Below, piece by piece: positions 54,525 through 62,888 of a stretch of 64,000 bases of DNA. The DNA comes from Lacinutrix sp. WUR7 (GTDB taxonomy: Bacteria; Bacteroidota; Bacteroidia; Flavobacteriales; Flavobacteriaceae), in contig NZ_CP045067.1 in NCBI RefSeq assembly GCF_016864015.1, positions 2,242,001-2,306,000 of the forward strand, given 5' to 3'. Position numbers and translations under genes: made by a program. The number at the start of each line of letters is the position of its first letter. Within the stretch, counting starts at the first letter, position 1. The notes beneath the pieces are model-generated. The model made no database searches and was not told the origin of the DNA. It saw nothing but the letters and a program-made list of their open reading frames with translations.

Positions 54525-54818
54525 TTATTGTTTATTAATTATTTTTTCTAGTGCTTCAATATGTTTTTTAAATGCTGCTCTACCAAGTTTTGTGGTGGCA
54601 TATCGTGTGTTTGGTTTTCGGCCAATAAACTGTTTTTCTACAGTGATGTATTCTGCTGTTTCCAGCGCTTTGGTATGACTTGCTAAGTTGCCATCTGTAA
54701 CTTCTAGCAATTCTTTTAAAGTTTTAAAATCGGCATACTCATTTACCATTAAAATAGACATGATGCCTAATCTAATGCGATGATCGAATGCTTTATTTAT
54801 GTTGGTTATTATGCTCAT
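54525..54818 (-). CDS. Winged-helix transcriptional regulator associated with creD
   Basis: A 97-residue single-domain winged helix (FDHRIRLGIMSILMVNEYAD, FKTLKELLEVTDGNLASHTK, wing FIGRKPNTRYATT), of the MarR/ArsR-like group labelled winged-helix DNA-binding or HTH_34. It lies 90 bases upstream of creD on the same strand, and this pairing is common in Bacteroidota, so it probably controls creD. No effector domain. Confidence 0.85.
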   Translation of the reverse strand: MSIITNINKAFDHRIRLGIMSILMVNEYADFKTLKELLEVTDGNLASHTKALETAEYITVEKQFIGRKPNTRYATTKLGRAAFKKHIEALEKIINKQ

Positions 54819-54822
54819 AAAC

Positions 54823-54840
54823 TTCCTGCGAAGGCAGGAA
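54823..54840. repeat. Short perfect hairpin between two minus-strand genes
   Basis: TTCCTGCGAAGGCAGGAA, a seven-base stem with four-base loop, between the membrane gene at 54850 and the winged-helix gene. It may stop or stabilise the upstream transcript and belongs to the class of small flavobacterial palindromes also seen at 49508. Confidence 0.6.
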
Positions 54841-54849
54841 TTTTTTTAT

Positions 54850-55305
54850 TTAATTTTGGTGTTGCGCTACTTTCGTTACTTTTCCATTTTCAAAATAGAT
54901 GTCTAAAACGTCTGGATCCATACTAAAAAGTCCCGGGACAAATCCAATGCCATAGGCAATGTGATTTTGGTTGTACGTGTAAAAATCTTTTCCTAATAAT
55001 GCTGTTATTTCTTCTTTTGTTTTTCCGATTAATATTTTGCTTTCCATTATATCTTCAGACATTTTATATCTTTCCTCGATATTTGTTTCCCATTCTTGTT
55101 TGTCAAAATCATTGGAAGGATAATACGAAACCGAAAATATCCATAAATAAATTAATCCGAAATAAATTATCAGACTCAAAAATATAGCTGGAATTAGGGC
55201 TATTAATTTTCTGTTTTTGTCGTTTCCTAGATGTAGCTTTTTTAAAATCCACTTCGATAAAAAGTAGGATGGAATTGCTAGAATGAGAATTATTAGAATA
55301 CTCAT
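54850..55305 (-). CDS. Two-segment membrane protein of unknown function
   Basis: A 151-residue protein with N-terminal hydrophobic segments (about 2-18 and 36-60) and a soluble tail that resembles a small lipoprotein/BamE-like fold (ESKILIGKTKEEITALLGKD, then DVLDIYFENGKVTKV), a pattern often seen in proteins of unknown function with a metal- or membrane-linked role. It directly follows the EF-hand membrane gene, with touching ends. Confidence 0.65.
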   Translation of the reverse strand: MSILIILILAIPSYFLSKWILKKLHLGNDKNRKLIALIPAIFLSLIIYFGLIYLWIFSVSYYPSNDFDKQEWETNIEERYKMSEDIMESKILIGKTKEEITALLGKDFYTYNQNHIAYGIGFVPGLFSMDPDVLDIYFENGKVTKVAQHQN

Positions 55306-55626
55306 CTATTGGTAATTTATTTCATTATCATCAATGTTTTTCATCTTATTAAAAAGGATGGCCATTGCGAAACAAATAAAGCCAATTAGTATAGAAACAG
55401 GTATTAATATAATAACTCCTTGGTTTGTTGTTTTTCGTTTCGCCATTTGGCTGAGGTATAGTTCTGCTTGTATTGACTTTTCATAATCATCAATAGAACC
55501 GTTTTTATCTATATCAAAACGTTCAAACTGTTGTGTGAACTTTTGGTTGGAATAGCAGGTGTATGTTACTCCCAGTGCATAAACTAGTAGCGTTGCTATC
55601 AACCCAATTTTTATTGCTTTACTCAT
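55306..55626 (-). CDS. Membrane protein with one EF-hand loop
   Basis: A 106-residue protein with membrane segments at about 5-25 and 70-95 and one EF-hand loop DIDKNGSIDDYE (about 39-50) in the periplasmic part between them. Probably binds calcium; role unknown. It overlaps the start of the 54850 gene region with no gap and the end of the 55623 gene by four bases. Confidence 0.7.
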   Translation of the reverse strand: MSKAIKIGLIATLLVYALGVTYTCYSNQKFTQQFERFDIDKNGSIDDYEKSIQAELYLSQMAKRKTTNQGVIILIPVSILIGFICFAMAILFNKMKNIDDNEINYQ

Positions 55627-56231
55627 TTCTTATCGTATTTAATATACATGATGGTTCCGTAAATAATGTGTAATACACCAAAACCAAGAACCCAAAGGAT
55701 AAAACCATATCCTGGTAATAGTGCGCAAATTAAGCCTAAAATAATTTCTATGAAACCTAAATATCTAATATCTCCAATACTGTATTTAGATGCGTTGACT
55801 AAAGCAAGACCATAAAATATTAGCATTAAAGCTCCTGCTTGTCCGTATTTTTGTTGTGCTAAAATTATTAGTATATAAACTCCTCCAGTAATAAGCGGAA
55901 TTAAAAAGTTAAGAATTAGTCGTCTAGAAGTACCATCCCAAACTTTTTCGTTGTTCTTTTTTGCTTTTCTAGTGGTTAAGAATATCGCAGTTGCAATACT
56001 AAAAAAAGCAACTAGAGCTAAAACCAATACGCACGTTTTAAAAACCCAACCATCTAAAAGTAGTGTACCATAACTATGATTGATTACCAGCCAATACGCA
56101 ACAGCGGCACCAATAAGTGCGTAGATTCCTGCTAGTATTCCGGATAAGCCACTTAATGAAATAAAACGGGAGGATTTATTCATTAAATTTTTTATCTCAC
56201 TGATGTCTTTTAAATAATCTTTGGCTTCCAT
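55623..56231 (-). CDS. Six-segment membrane protein of unknown function
   Basis: A 202-residue protein: short cytoplasmic N-terminus (MEAKDYLKDISEIKNLMNKS), then about six membrane segments over 30-195. Such proteins often lie upstream of the winged-helix/creD pair in Flavobacteria, and here all five minus-strand genes from 56231 to 53064 have short spacing, so one operon is plausible. No catalytic motif. Confidence 0.7.
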   Translation of the reverse strand: MEAKDYLKDISEIKNLMNKSSRFISLSGLSGILAGIYALIGAAVAYWLVINHSYGTLLLDGWVFKTCVLVLALVAFFSIATAIFLTTRKAKKNNEKVWDGTSRRLILNFLIPLITGGVYILIILAQQKYGQAGALMLIFYGLALVNASKYSIGDIRYLGFIEIILGLICALLPGYGFILWVLGFGVLHIIYGTIMYIKYDKK

Positions 56232-56301
56232 ATAAAAGTACTTTGAATTACAAAGTAAATGAAATTTATTGAATGTTTGCTTATAAATTTTTGTTAATTT
56301 T

Positions 56302-56688
56302 ATGATATCTAATAAAACTATGAATCCAGAAGCCCAATATATAATTAATCAACCAGAACCATATCGTTCTATGTTAATGCATTTACAAGTAGTTATAGGA
56401 CATACCTTACCTGAAGCAGAATTGAAATATAAGTGGCGCATTCCTTGTTACTATATAAATAACAAACCTATTTGCTATTTAAATGCAAGTCATAAAAAGG
56501 AATTTGTAGATGTTGGTTTTTGGCATGCAGCACATTTGCCTAAAAAGTACGAATCGTATTTAGTAAGTGAAAACCGCAAATTAGTAAAGTCCTTGCGTTA
56601 TAAAACCTTGGAAGAAATTGAGGATGTTATTTTTATAGGAATTCTTGAAGAGGTGTATAAAAATAAAGACAAAAGTTTTTATAAATAG
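56302..56688 (+). CDS. DUF1801 (YdhG-like) protein
   Basis: A 128-residue cytoplasmic protein matching DUF1801: PEPYRSMLMHLQVVIGHTLP, ELKYKWRIPCYYINNKPICY, then HKKEFVDVGFW. Biochemical function of the family is not known. The ATG at codon 7 (MNPEAQYI) is an equally good start. It is convergent with the outer-membrane barrel gene, with a hairpin between. Confidence 0.85.
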   Translation: MISNKTMNPEAQYIINQPEPYRSMLMHLQVVIGHTLPEAELKYKWRIPCYYINNKPICYLNASHKKEFVDVGFWHAAHLPKKYESYLVSENRKLVKSLRYKTLEEIEDVIFIGILEEVYKNKDKSFYK

Positions 56689-56787
56689 TATGGAAGTCTC
56701 TTTTTACTTAAAAGTCCTTTTGGAATAAAAACATAAGTTTATCGAAGATGCTTTCTAAGCTCTTCTTCCTCCTAATTTTAGAAATAA

Positions 56788-56825
56788 AATTCATTCTCCT
56801 CTTGACAAAAAGAGGAGAATGAATT
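56788..56825. terminator. Strong hairpin between convergent genes
   Basis: A perfect 16-base stem (AATTCATTCTCCTCTT and its complement) with loop GACAAA, between the DUF1801 gene and the barrel gene. On the minus strand it is followed by TTTTATTTC, fitting a terminator for the kdsA-barrel operon. Confidence 0.7.
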
Positions 56826-56849
56826 CTAATAAATAATTTTGAAGGGTAG

Positions 56850-57716
56850 TTAAATTCTAAACCTTCCTCCAACAGAAATGACACGTTGTAAGTACCAAAA
56901 ATGTTGGGATGCTTTTTCATTCGTATTGCTAGTTGTTCTAATATCTGGCATATTAATGAAACCACCTCTTAAATCGGTTTCAATAAAAAAGTATTTAAAG
57001 AAAGTAAGGTTTAGTCCAACGTTTAAAGAAATACCATAACCAGCAAGATGAAACTCATCATATCTGTCTTTTTGTAATAGCGTAGTATTTGTTTTTGGGT
57101 ATAAAACTCCTGCTCCAAAACCTTCGGTTATATTTATTTGAAAGGTATCGGTGTTATTGATTTTTAAAAGGGATGAGATATCATCAAATCTATTTAATTC
57201 TAAATACACATAGTTTAATCCGTTAGTGTGTTCGAATTTTAAAAAATCTTTGGAAACAAAATATTCCTCACCGGTAAATTCTTGATTGTAAATACTGCCT
57301 TCTTCCTCTTCAGGAAGGTCTATATAGCCACTCACGTTTTTGAATTTATTTCTTTTCATTACATATTTCATGTGGTCTACACCAAATGCAATATTGTATT
57401 TGTCGGATATAAAATAACCAACCTTTACATTGGTTTGTGGTATGGTCATTCTTGTGGGGTTTATATAATCGACATGCCAACCTTTTGGTTTGTCTTTTGC
57501 AGAAGCATCATGAATAGTGAAATCATAACCATCACCTTGAAATCTAATATCCGATTTAGAAAAGGTTTCTCTGTTTCCTCCCCAACTTATAAAGAACTTT
57601 CCTTTGTTGTTAGCGGTGTATTTTTCTGGAGCAATCACATCTTCTTGTGCAATTGTAGTAGTTGAAAATAATATAAGACTGAATAGTGCTAAATATTTTA
57701 GCGTTGCATTTTTCAT
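56850..57716 (-). CDS. Outer-membrane beta-barrel protein
   Basis: A 288-residue protein with signal peptide (TTTIAQ near residue 23) and alternating beta strands ending in VISVGGRFRI, the aromatic/hydrophobic C-terminal strand typical of outer-membrane barrels. It is 20 bases after kdsA, so both may be co-transcribed, which would link it to outer-membrane assembly, but its function is unknown. Confidence 0.8.
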   Translation of the reverse strand: MKNATLKYLALFSLILFSTTTIAQEDVIAPEKYTANNKGKFFISWGGNRETFSKSDIRFQGDGYDFTIHDASAKDKPKGWHVDYINPTRMTIPQTNVKVGYFISDKYNIAFGVDHMKYVMKRNKFKNVSGYIDLPEEEEGSIYNQEFTGEEYFVSKDFLKFEHTNGLNYVYLELNRFDDISSLLKINNTDTFQINITEGFGAGVLYPKTNTTLLQKDRYDEFHLAGYGISLNVGLNLTFFKYFFIETDLRGGFINMPDIRTTSNTNEKASQHFWYLQRVISVGGRFRI

Positions 57717-57736
57717 TAAAAAGAAATTTGGGGTAA

Positions 57737-58555
57737 TTATAATGCGTTTATGGTTTTTCTAATAGCTACCAAGTTGGTAAGTAATTTCTCTAAATTATCG
57801 AGATGTAACATATTTGCGCCATCGCTTTTTGCGTTTGCAGGATCAAAATGTGTTTCAATAAATAAACCATCTACATTGTTTACTATTCCAGCACGTGCAA
57901 TAGTTTCTATCATGTCTGGTCTTCCTCCAGTAACACCAACGCTTTGGTTAGGTTGTTGTAAAGAGTGTGTAACGTCTAAAACTGTAGGAGCGTATTGACG
58001 CATGGTTGGTATGCCTCTAAAATCGACAATCATATCTTGGTAACCAAACATAGTCCCTCTGTCTGTTATCCAAGCTTTATCGCTTCCAGAATCTTTTACT
58101 TTTTGTACCGCATGTTTCATGGCTTCGGGACTCATAAATTGTCCTTTCTTTAAGTTTACCACTTTACCTGTTTTTGCGGCAGCAACTACTAAATCTGTTT
58201 GTCGGACTAAAAATGCAGGTATTTGTAAAACATCTACATATTTTGCAGCAAGAGCAGCGTCACTAACTTCATGAATGTCTGTAACAGTAGGCACGTCGAA
58301 TTTTTCAGAAACTTTCTTTAAAATTTCTAATGCTTTTTCGTCTCCAATTCCTGTAAAACTATCAATTCTACTTCTATTTGCTTTTTTGAAACTTCCTTTA
58401 AATATGTAAGGGATTTCTAATTTATTGGTTATTTCTAGTACTTTTTCGGCAATACGAAATGCCATTTCTTCACTCTCAATAGCACATGGTCCTGCTAAAA
58501 GGAAAAAATTGTTAGAATTGGTATGTTTTATCTTTGGAATATCTTGAAGATTCAT
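57737..58555 (-). CDS. kdsA: 3-deoxy-8-phosphooctulonate (KDO-8-phosphate) synthase
   Basis: Condenses phosphoenolpyruvate with arabinose-5-phosphate in KDO synthesis for lipopolysaccharide. The 272-residue TIM-barrel enzyme begins with FFLLAGPCAIES, then FKGSFKKANRSRIDSFTG, VTDIHE, LVVAAAKTGKVVNLKKGQFM and the closing FIETHFDPANAKSDGANML. Length and motifs match the family. A -7 box TATCTTTG lies 20 bases before the start. Confidence 0.95.
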   Translation of the reverse strand: MNLQDIPKIKHTNSNNFFLLAGPCAIESEEMAFRIAEKVLEITNKLEIPYIFKGSFKKANRSRIDSFTGIGDEKALEILKKVSEKFDVPTVTDIHEVSDAALAAKYVDVLQIPAFLVRQTDLVVAAAKTGKVVNLKKGQFMSPEAMKHAVQKVKDSGSDKAWITDRGTMFGYQDMIVDFRGIPTMRQYAPTVLDVTHSLQQPNQSVGVTGGRPDMIETIARAGIVNNVDGLFIETHFDPANAKSDGANMLHLDNLEKLLTNLVAIRKTINAL

Positions 58556-58574
58556 CTACTTAAAATTTAAGCGA

Positions 58575-58582
58575 CAAAGATA
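58575..58582 (-). promoter_or_regulatory. Promoter -7 box of kdsA
   Basis: Minus-strand TATCTTTG matches TANNTTTG, 20 bases before the kdsA ATG. No clear TTTG at the -33 position. Confidence 0.5.
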
Positions 58583-58588
58583 ATCAAA

Positions 58589-58948
58589 TTAAAAACTCTT
58601 TTTCATACTATTTCTCATAATCCATAATGCCATGATAAAGTTTGCTGCTACAAACAATCCGCTATAAACGGCAACTTGTTTTGTAACGTTTGAAAAATTA
58701 ACAATCTGAAGACTTTCAGAAATGTAGGCGATTATCATATAAGAAGATAAGCATACAAAGGTGATACCTAAACCAAAATTTAATCTGTTGTTAGGTTTTA
58801 TTAATTGCCATATAAATGGAATACCAAATAATAATATAGGATAGGCAGAAACACCTTCTATTTTATTAATGTCTGTAAACCAATACGCTATTATAGTTAG
58901 GAAATATAAATAAGGGATAAATTTGGAGTACTTAGTAATTAGGTTCAT
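58589..58948 (-). CDS. Four-segment membrane protein of unknown function
   Basis: A 119-residue protein with four hydrophobic segments (about 9-22, 32-47, 55-76, 90-112). No known domain. It lies 33 bases upstream of kdsA on the same strand. About 310 bases separate its start from typA; they hold a hairpin (AAAAAGTGTT/AACACTTTTT near 59107-59153) and the typA promoter, nothing else seen. Confidence 0.65.
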   Translation of the reverse strand: MNLITKYSKFIPYLYFLTIIAYWFTDINKIEGVSAYPILLFGIPFIWQLIKPNNRLNFGLGITFVCLSSYMIIAYISESLQIVNFSNVTKQVAVYSGLFVAANFIMALWIMRNSMKKSF

Positions 58949-59231
58949 AATGCTATTTTTTTCAGTTAGGGAAAAATTAAAAATTTGTTTTAATTACTTT
59001 AGGGGGTAATTAAATATTTTAACGAAAAATAGGAAGAAAAATTACAATATTTTACTATTATAACAAATAATTAACTAAAAAGCGAGATTATGCTAATTTG
59101 AAGTATTAAAAAGTGTTAAAGTGATAAAAACGGATTTTTTTACAACACTTTTTATAAGCTATTGAATGTCAGTATATTTTATAGAAATTATAAATACTTA
59201 ATAAGATGCATATTATCACAAGAATTTAATG

Positions 59232-59239
59232 TACCTTTG
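59232..59239 (+). promoter_or_regulatory. Promoter -7 box of typA
   Basis: TACCTTTG followed by C, an exact TANNTTTG match, 23 bases before the typA start. The -33 TTTG is not recognisable. Confidence 0.65.
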
Positions 59240-59262
59240 CACGCTTAAAATAAGGCACTATT

Positions 59263-61062
59263 ATGGCTAATATTAAAAATATCGCAATTATTGCACACGT
59301 AGATCATGGTAAAACTACATTAGTAGATAAGATCATGTACCATTGTCAACTATTTAGAGAAAACCAGAATACTGGGGACTTAATTCTAGATAATAACGAT
59401 TTAGAACGTGAAAGAGGAATTACAATTACTTCTAAAAACGTATCTGTTGTATACAAAGACACAAAAATTAATATCATTGATACTCCTGGTCACGCCGATT
59501 TTGGTGGAGAAGTAGAGCGTGTATTAAATATGGCTGATGGTGTTGTACTATTAGTAGATGCTTTTGAAGGGCCTATGCCACAAACGCGTTTTGTATTACA
59601 AAAAGCGATTGATTTAGGATTAAAACCTTGTGTAGTTATTAATAAAGTAGATAAGGAAAACTGTACTCCGGATGAAGTACATGAAAAAGTTTTCGATCTT
59701 ATGTTCGAATTAGGAGCTGAAGAATGGCAGTTGGATTTCCCAACCGTTTATGGTTCTGCTAAGAACAACTGGATGAGTGACGATTGGAAAAATGAAACAG
59801 ACAATGTGGAACCATTATTAGATATGGTTATAGAGCATGTTCCTACTCCTAAATTTGAAGAAGGTACAACTCAAATGTTAATTACATCTTTAGATTTCTC
59901 TTCTTTTACAGGTCGTATTGCGATTGGTAGATTACAAAGAGGAACTCTTGTTGAAGGACAACAAGTTTCTTTAGTAAAAGCAGACGGAACAATTACAAAA
60001 ACTAGAATTAAAGAATTATTTATTTTTGAAGGTTTAGGACGTAAGAAAGTACAAAGCGTTCAAACTGGAGATATATGTGCACTTGTAGGTGTTGAAGGAT
60101 TTGAAATTGGAGATACCATTGCAGATATAGAAAACCCAGAAGGTTTAAAATCTATTGCAATAGATGAACCTACAATGAGTATGTTATTTACTATTAACGA
60201 TTCTCCTTTCTTTGGTAAAGATGGTAAGTATGTGACTTCTCGTCATATTAAAGATCGTTTAGAAAAAGAATTAGAAAAAAACTTAGCACTTAAACTAGGG
60301 GAAACTGGTAGTGCAGATAAATTTATGGTTTTCGGACGTGGTGTATTACACTTATCGGTTTTAATAGAAACGATGCGTCGTGAAGGTTATGAATTACAAA
60401 TTGGACAACCACAAGTAATCATTAAAGAAATTGATGGTGTTAAATGTGAACCAATTGAAGAATTAACGATTGATCTTCCAGAAACCGTATCTGGTAAGGC
60501 CGTAGAGTTTGTAACGAAACGTAAAGGAGAGTTACTAAGTATGGTTGCTAAGGGTGAGCGTATGATTTGTGAGTTTATGATTCCTTCTCGTGGTATTATT
60601 GGTTTACGTAACCAATTACTAACAGCAACTGCTGGAGAGGCTATTATGGCACACCGTTTTAAAGAATACCAACCATTAAAAGGAGATATTCCGGGACGTG
60701 TTTCTGGATCTTTAATTTCTATGGAAAACGGAACAGCGATTCCTTATTCTATTGATAAATTACAAGATAGAGGTAAGTTCTTTATTGAGCCAGGAGAAAG
60801 TGTTTACGAAGGTCAAGTAATTGGTGAGAACTCTCGTCAAGATGATATGGCTGTAAATATTACAAAAGCAAAGAAGCAAAGTAATGTACGTAGTTCTGGA
60901 GCAGATGATAAAGCTAAAATTGTACCTGCAATTAAATTCTCTTTAGAAGAAGCTTTAGAGTATATCCAAAAAGATGAGTATGTTGAAGTAACGCCAAACC
61001 ACTTACGTTTACGTAAAATTTGGTTAACAGAAAACGATCGTAAAAGAAACAAGATTGCTTAA
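59263..61062 (+). CDS. typA: GTP-binding translational GTPase TypA/BipA
   Basis: A 599-residue ribosome-associated GTPase involved in stress and low-temperature ribosome assembly. GTPase motifs: G1 AHVDHGKTTL (residues about 10-19), G2 ERERGITI, G3 DTPGHADFGGEV, G4 NKVDKE, and then EF-G-like domain II, beta-alpha domains and the BipA C-terminal domain with LLTATAGEAIMAHRF and PSRGIIGLRNQLL. Length matches the family (about 600). A good terminator follows at 61087-61141. Confidence 0.97.
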   Translation: MANIKNIAIIAHVDHGKTTLVDKIMYHCQLFRENQNTGDLILDNNDLERERGITITSKNVSVVYKDTKINIIDTPGHADFGGEVERVLNMADGVVLLVDAFEGPMPQTRFVLQKAIDLGLKPCVVINKVDKENCTPDEVHEKVFDLMFELGAEEWQLDFPTVYGSAKNNWMSDDWKNETDNVEPLLDMVIEHVPTPKFEEGTTQMLITSLDFSSFTGRIAIGRLQRGTLVEGQQVSLVKADGTITKTRIKELFIFEGLGRKKVQSVQTGDICALVGVEGFEIGDTIADIENPEGLKSIAIDEPTMSMLFTINDSPFFGKDGKYVTSRHIKDRLEKELEKNLALKLGETGSADKFMVFGRGVLHLSVLIETMRREGYELQIGQPQVIIKEIDGVKCEPIEELTIDLPETVSGKAVEFVTKRKGELLSMVAKGERMICEFMIPSRGIIGLRNQLLTATAGEAIMAHRFKEYQPLKGDIPGRVSGSLISMENGTAIPYSIDKLQDRGKFFIEPGESVYEGQVIGENSRQDDMAVNITKAKKQSNVRSSGADDKAKIVPAIKFSLEEALEYIQKDEYVEVTPNHLRLRKIWLTENDRKRNKIA

Positions 61063-61086
61063 GTAAAAACTTAAGTATTACGTTAT

Positions 61087-61141
61087 AAAAATTACGTCAA
61101 ATAGTTCACGCTAATACTGTGAATCTATTTGGCGTAATTTT
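61087..61141 (+). terminator. Terminator after typA
   Basis: AAAATTACGTCAAATAGTTCAC pairs imperfectly with GTGAATCTATTTGGCGTAATTTT over a nine-base loop, ending in TTTTGGTTTT. The remaining 150 bases before 61299 show nothing but a weak TATATTTA promoter-like box. Confidence 0.7.
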
Positions 61142-61298
61142 GGTTTTACCCAAACCCGTCTTATAAAATTATCTTGCTTTAAATGAGGCTATTGCCAGTA
61201 ATTGTCCTACTCTCATTAGAAATTATATAGAGATCCCTAAACTAAAAATTTAGATAATTGTAAAGTTTAAGTTTAGTATATTTACAAAAAATTTCAAT

Positions 61299-61496
61299 AT
61301 GCATTTATTATATTTCGATCCAGGTTTAGGCGCAATGATTATTCAAGCAGTTGTAGCAGCAGTCGCTGGTGTTATATTGTTTTCTAAAGGTTTAATGTAT
61401 AAAATTAAAACTTTATTAGGCTTTTCTAAAAATCGGGAAGAAGATATTTTTGACGATATTGAAATTAAAGATCAAGATACAGAAACCAAACTATAG
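61299..61496 (+). CDS. Small membrane protein, first gene of the methyltransferase/sulfatase operon
   Basis: A 65-residue protein with one membrane segment (about 12-32, MIIQAVVAAVAGVILFSKGL) and an acidic tail (REEDIFDDIEIKDQD). It begins LLYFDPGLGAMIIQ, a pattern I recall from small flavobacterial proteins next to this methyltransferase. It ends three bases before the GTG start of the methyltransferase. Confidence 0.7.
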   Translation: MHLLYFDPGLGAMIIQAVVAAVAGVILFSKGLMYKIKTLLGFSKNREEDIFDDIEIKDQDTETKL

Positions 61497-61499
61497 TTC

Positions 61500-62888
61500 G
61501 TGATAGATAACAGCAAGCACGCTTCTTCGTTTAGAGATCCTTCTGGTTATATTTTTACGGAAGAAGGAGTTATTAAGCGAGCAATATTTCCTATATATTT
61601 TAAGCAATACAACGCATTAACAACTTCTGGTTTTTTTGATAGTTTATTTAAAAACAAACTATTAATTCCACATCGGGAAATAACAAAAACCGAAGATAAG
61701 ATTGTTATACAACCAGAAAACATTCCTTTTATAACCTATCCTTATGAGTGGAGTTTTAATATGTATAAAGAAGCTGCGTTATTAACGTTAAAGCTTCAGA
61801 AATACAGTTTAGAAAAAGGTTTTTCACTTAAAGATGCAACAGCATTTAATGTTACTTTTCATGATGGAAAAGCTGTTTTTATCGATACACTTTCTTTCGA
61901 TTTTTACCAAGAAAATACACCTTGGCGAGCATACAAACAATTTATCACTCATTTTTTAGGTCCCTTGGTATTAGCACATTACCATGGCGCACAATCTTTA
62001 AAGTTGATGAGCAATTTTATAGATGGTATTCCTATTAAAATGTTAGCTTCTATGCTTCCGTTTAAAACAAAAATGAATCCGTTTTTATACGCTAATATTC
62101 ATTTGTTAGCAAAGTTTGAAGACAAGCATAACGAAGATTATAAAGGGGAATCTAAAGCTTCCGCTTTATCTAAAAAAGGACAATTAAATATTATACAAAG
62201 CTTGTATGATTATATTAAAAAACTGACTTTAAAAGAACATAGTGAATGGGGTAATTACTACGATAAAACCAATTATAGTACAGATGCTTTTGTAGAAAAA
62301 TCTACAATAATTGATACGTGGATAGAAAATGTGCAAGCAAAAACGCTAATTGATGTTGGTGGTAATGATGGTACTTTTGTTAGAAAAATTAATTCCGAAT
62401 TAAAGCAAGCATTGGTTTGCGATATAGACAATAATGCGGTAGATTTTAATTATAAAGCAATTAAAGAGAACAAAGAATCTTTTATTACTCCTTTTGTTTT
62501 AAATGTTTTAAATCCTTCTGCAGCCATTGGTTTTCAAAATAAGGAGCGCGATTCCTTTATAAATAGAATGAAAGACTTTGCTCCAGATGTTACATTGGCT
62601 TTGGCAGTAATTCATCACATGTCCTTATCTGGTAATGTAACTTTTGAGATGTCTGCACAGTTTTTTGCTTCCTTTTCTAAATACTTGGTTATCGAGTTTC
62701 CAAAAAGAAACGATTCTTGGGTACAACGCTTGTTAAGTAGTAAGGTAGATTTTAAAGATCATTTTGATTGGTATACTTTAGAAAATTTTGAATCCGCTTA
62801 TGCTATATATTTTGAAGTACTAGAAAAAAAACCTATTACAAATAGTGAACGTGTAATGTATTTACTAAAACCAAAGCATGTTAAGTAA
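61500..62888 (+). CDS. Class I SAM-dependent methyltransferase
   Basis: A 462-residue cytoplasmic protein with a GTG start. The C-terminal half holds the SAM-binding core: LIDVGGNDGTFVRKI (motif I, near residue 280), ALVCDIDNNAVDFN and ALAVIHHM. The N-terminal 230 residues are an uncharacterised domain. Flanked by a small membrane protein and overlapped 11 bases by a membrane sulfatase-like gene, it may modify a lipid or envelope glycan; the substrate is unknown. Confidence 0.8.
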   Translation: MIDNSKHASSFRDPSGYIFTEEGVIKRAIFPIYFKQYNALTTSGFFDSLFKNKLLIPHREITKTEDKIVIQPENIPFITYPYEWSFNMYKEAALLTLKLQKYSLEKGFSLKDATAFNVTFHDGKAVFIDTLSFDFYQENTPWRAYKQFITHFLGPLVLAHYHGAQSLKLMSNFIDGIPIKMLASMLPFKTKMNPFLYANIHLLAKFEDKHNEDYKGESKASALSKKGQLNIIQSLYDYIKKLTLKEHSEWGNYYDKTNYSTDAFVEKSTIIDTWIENVQAKTLIDVGGNDGTFVRKINSELKQALVCDIDNNAVDFNYKAIKENKESFITPFVLNVLNPSAAIGFQNKERDSFINRMKDFAPDVTLALAVIHHMSLSGNVTFEMSAQFFASFSKYLVIEFPKRNDSWVQRLLSSKVDFKDHFDWYTLENFESAYAIYFEVLEKKPITNSERVMYLLKPKHVK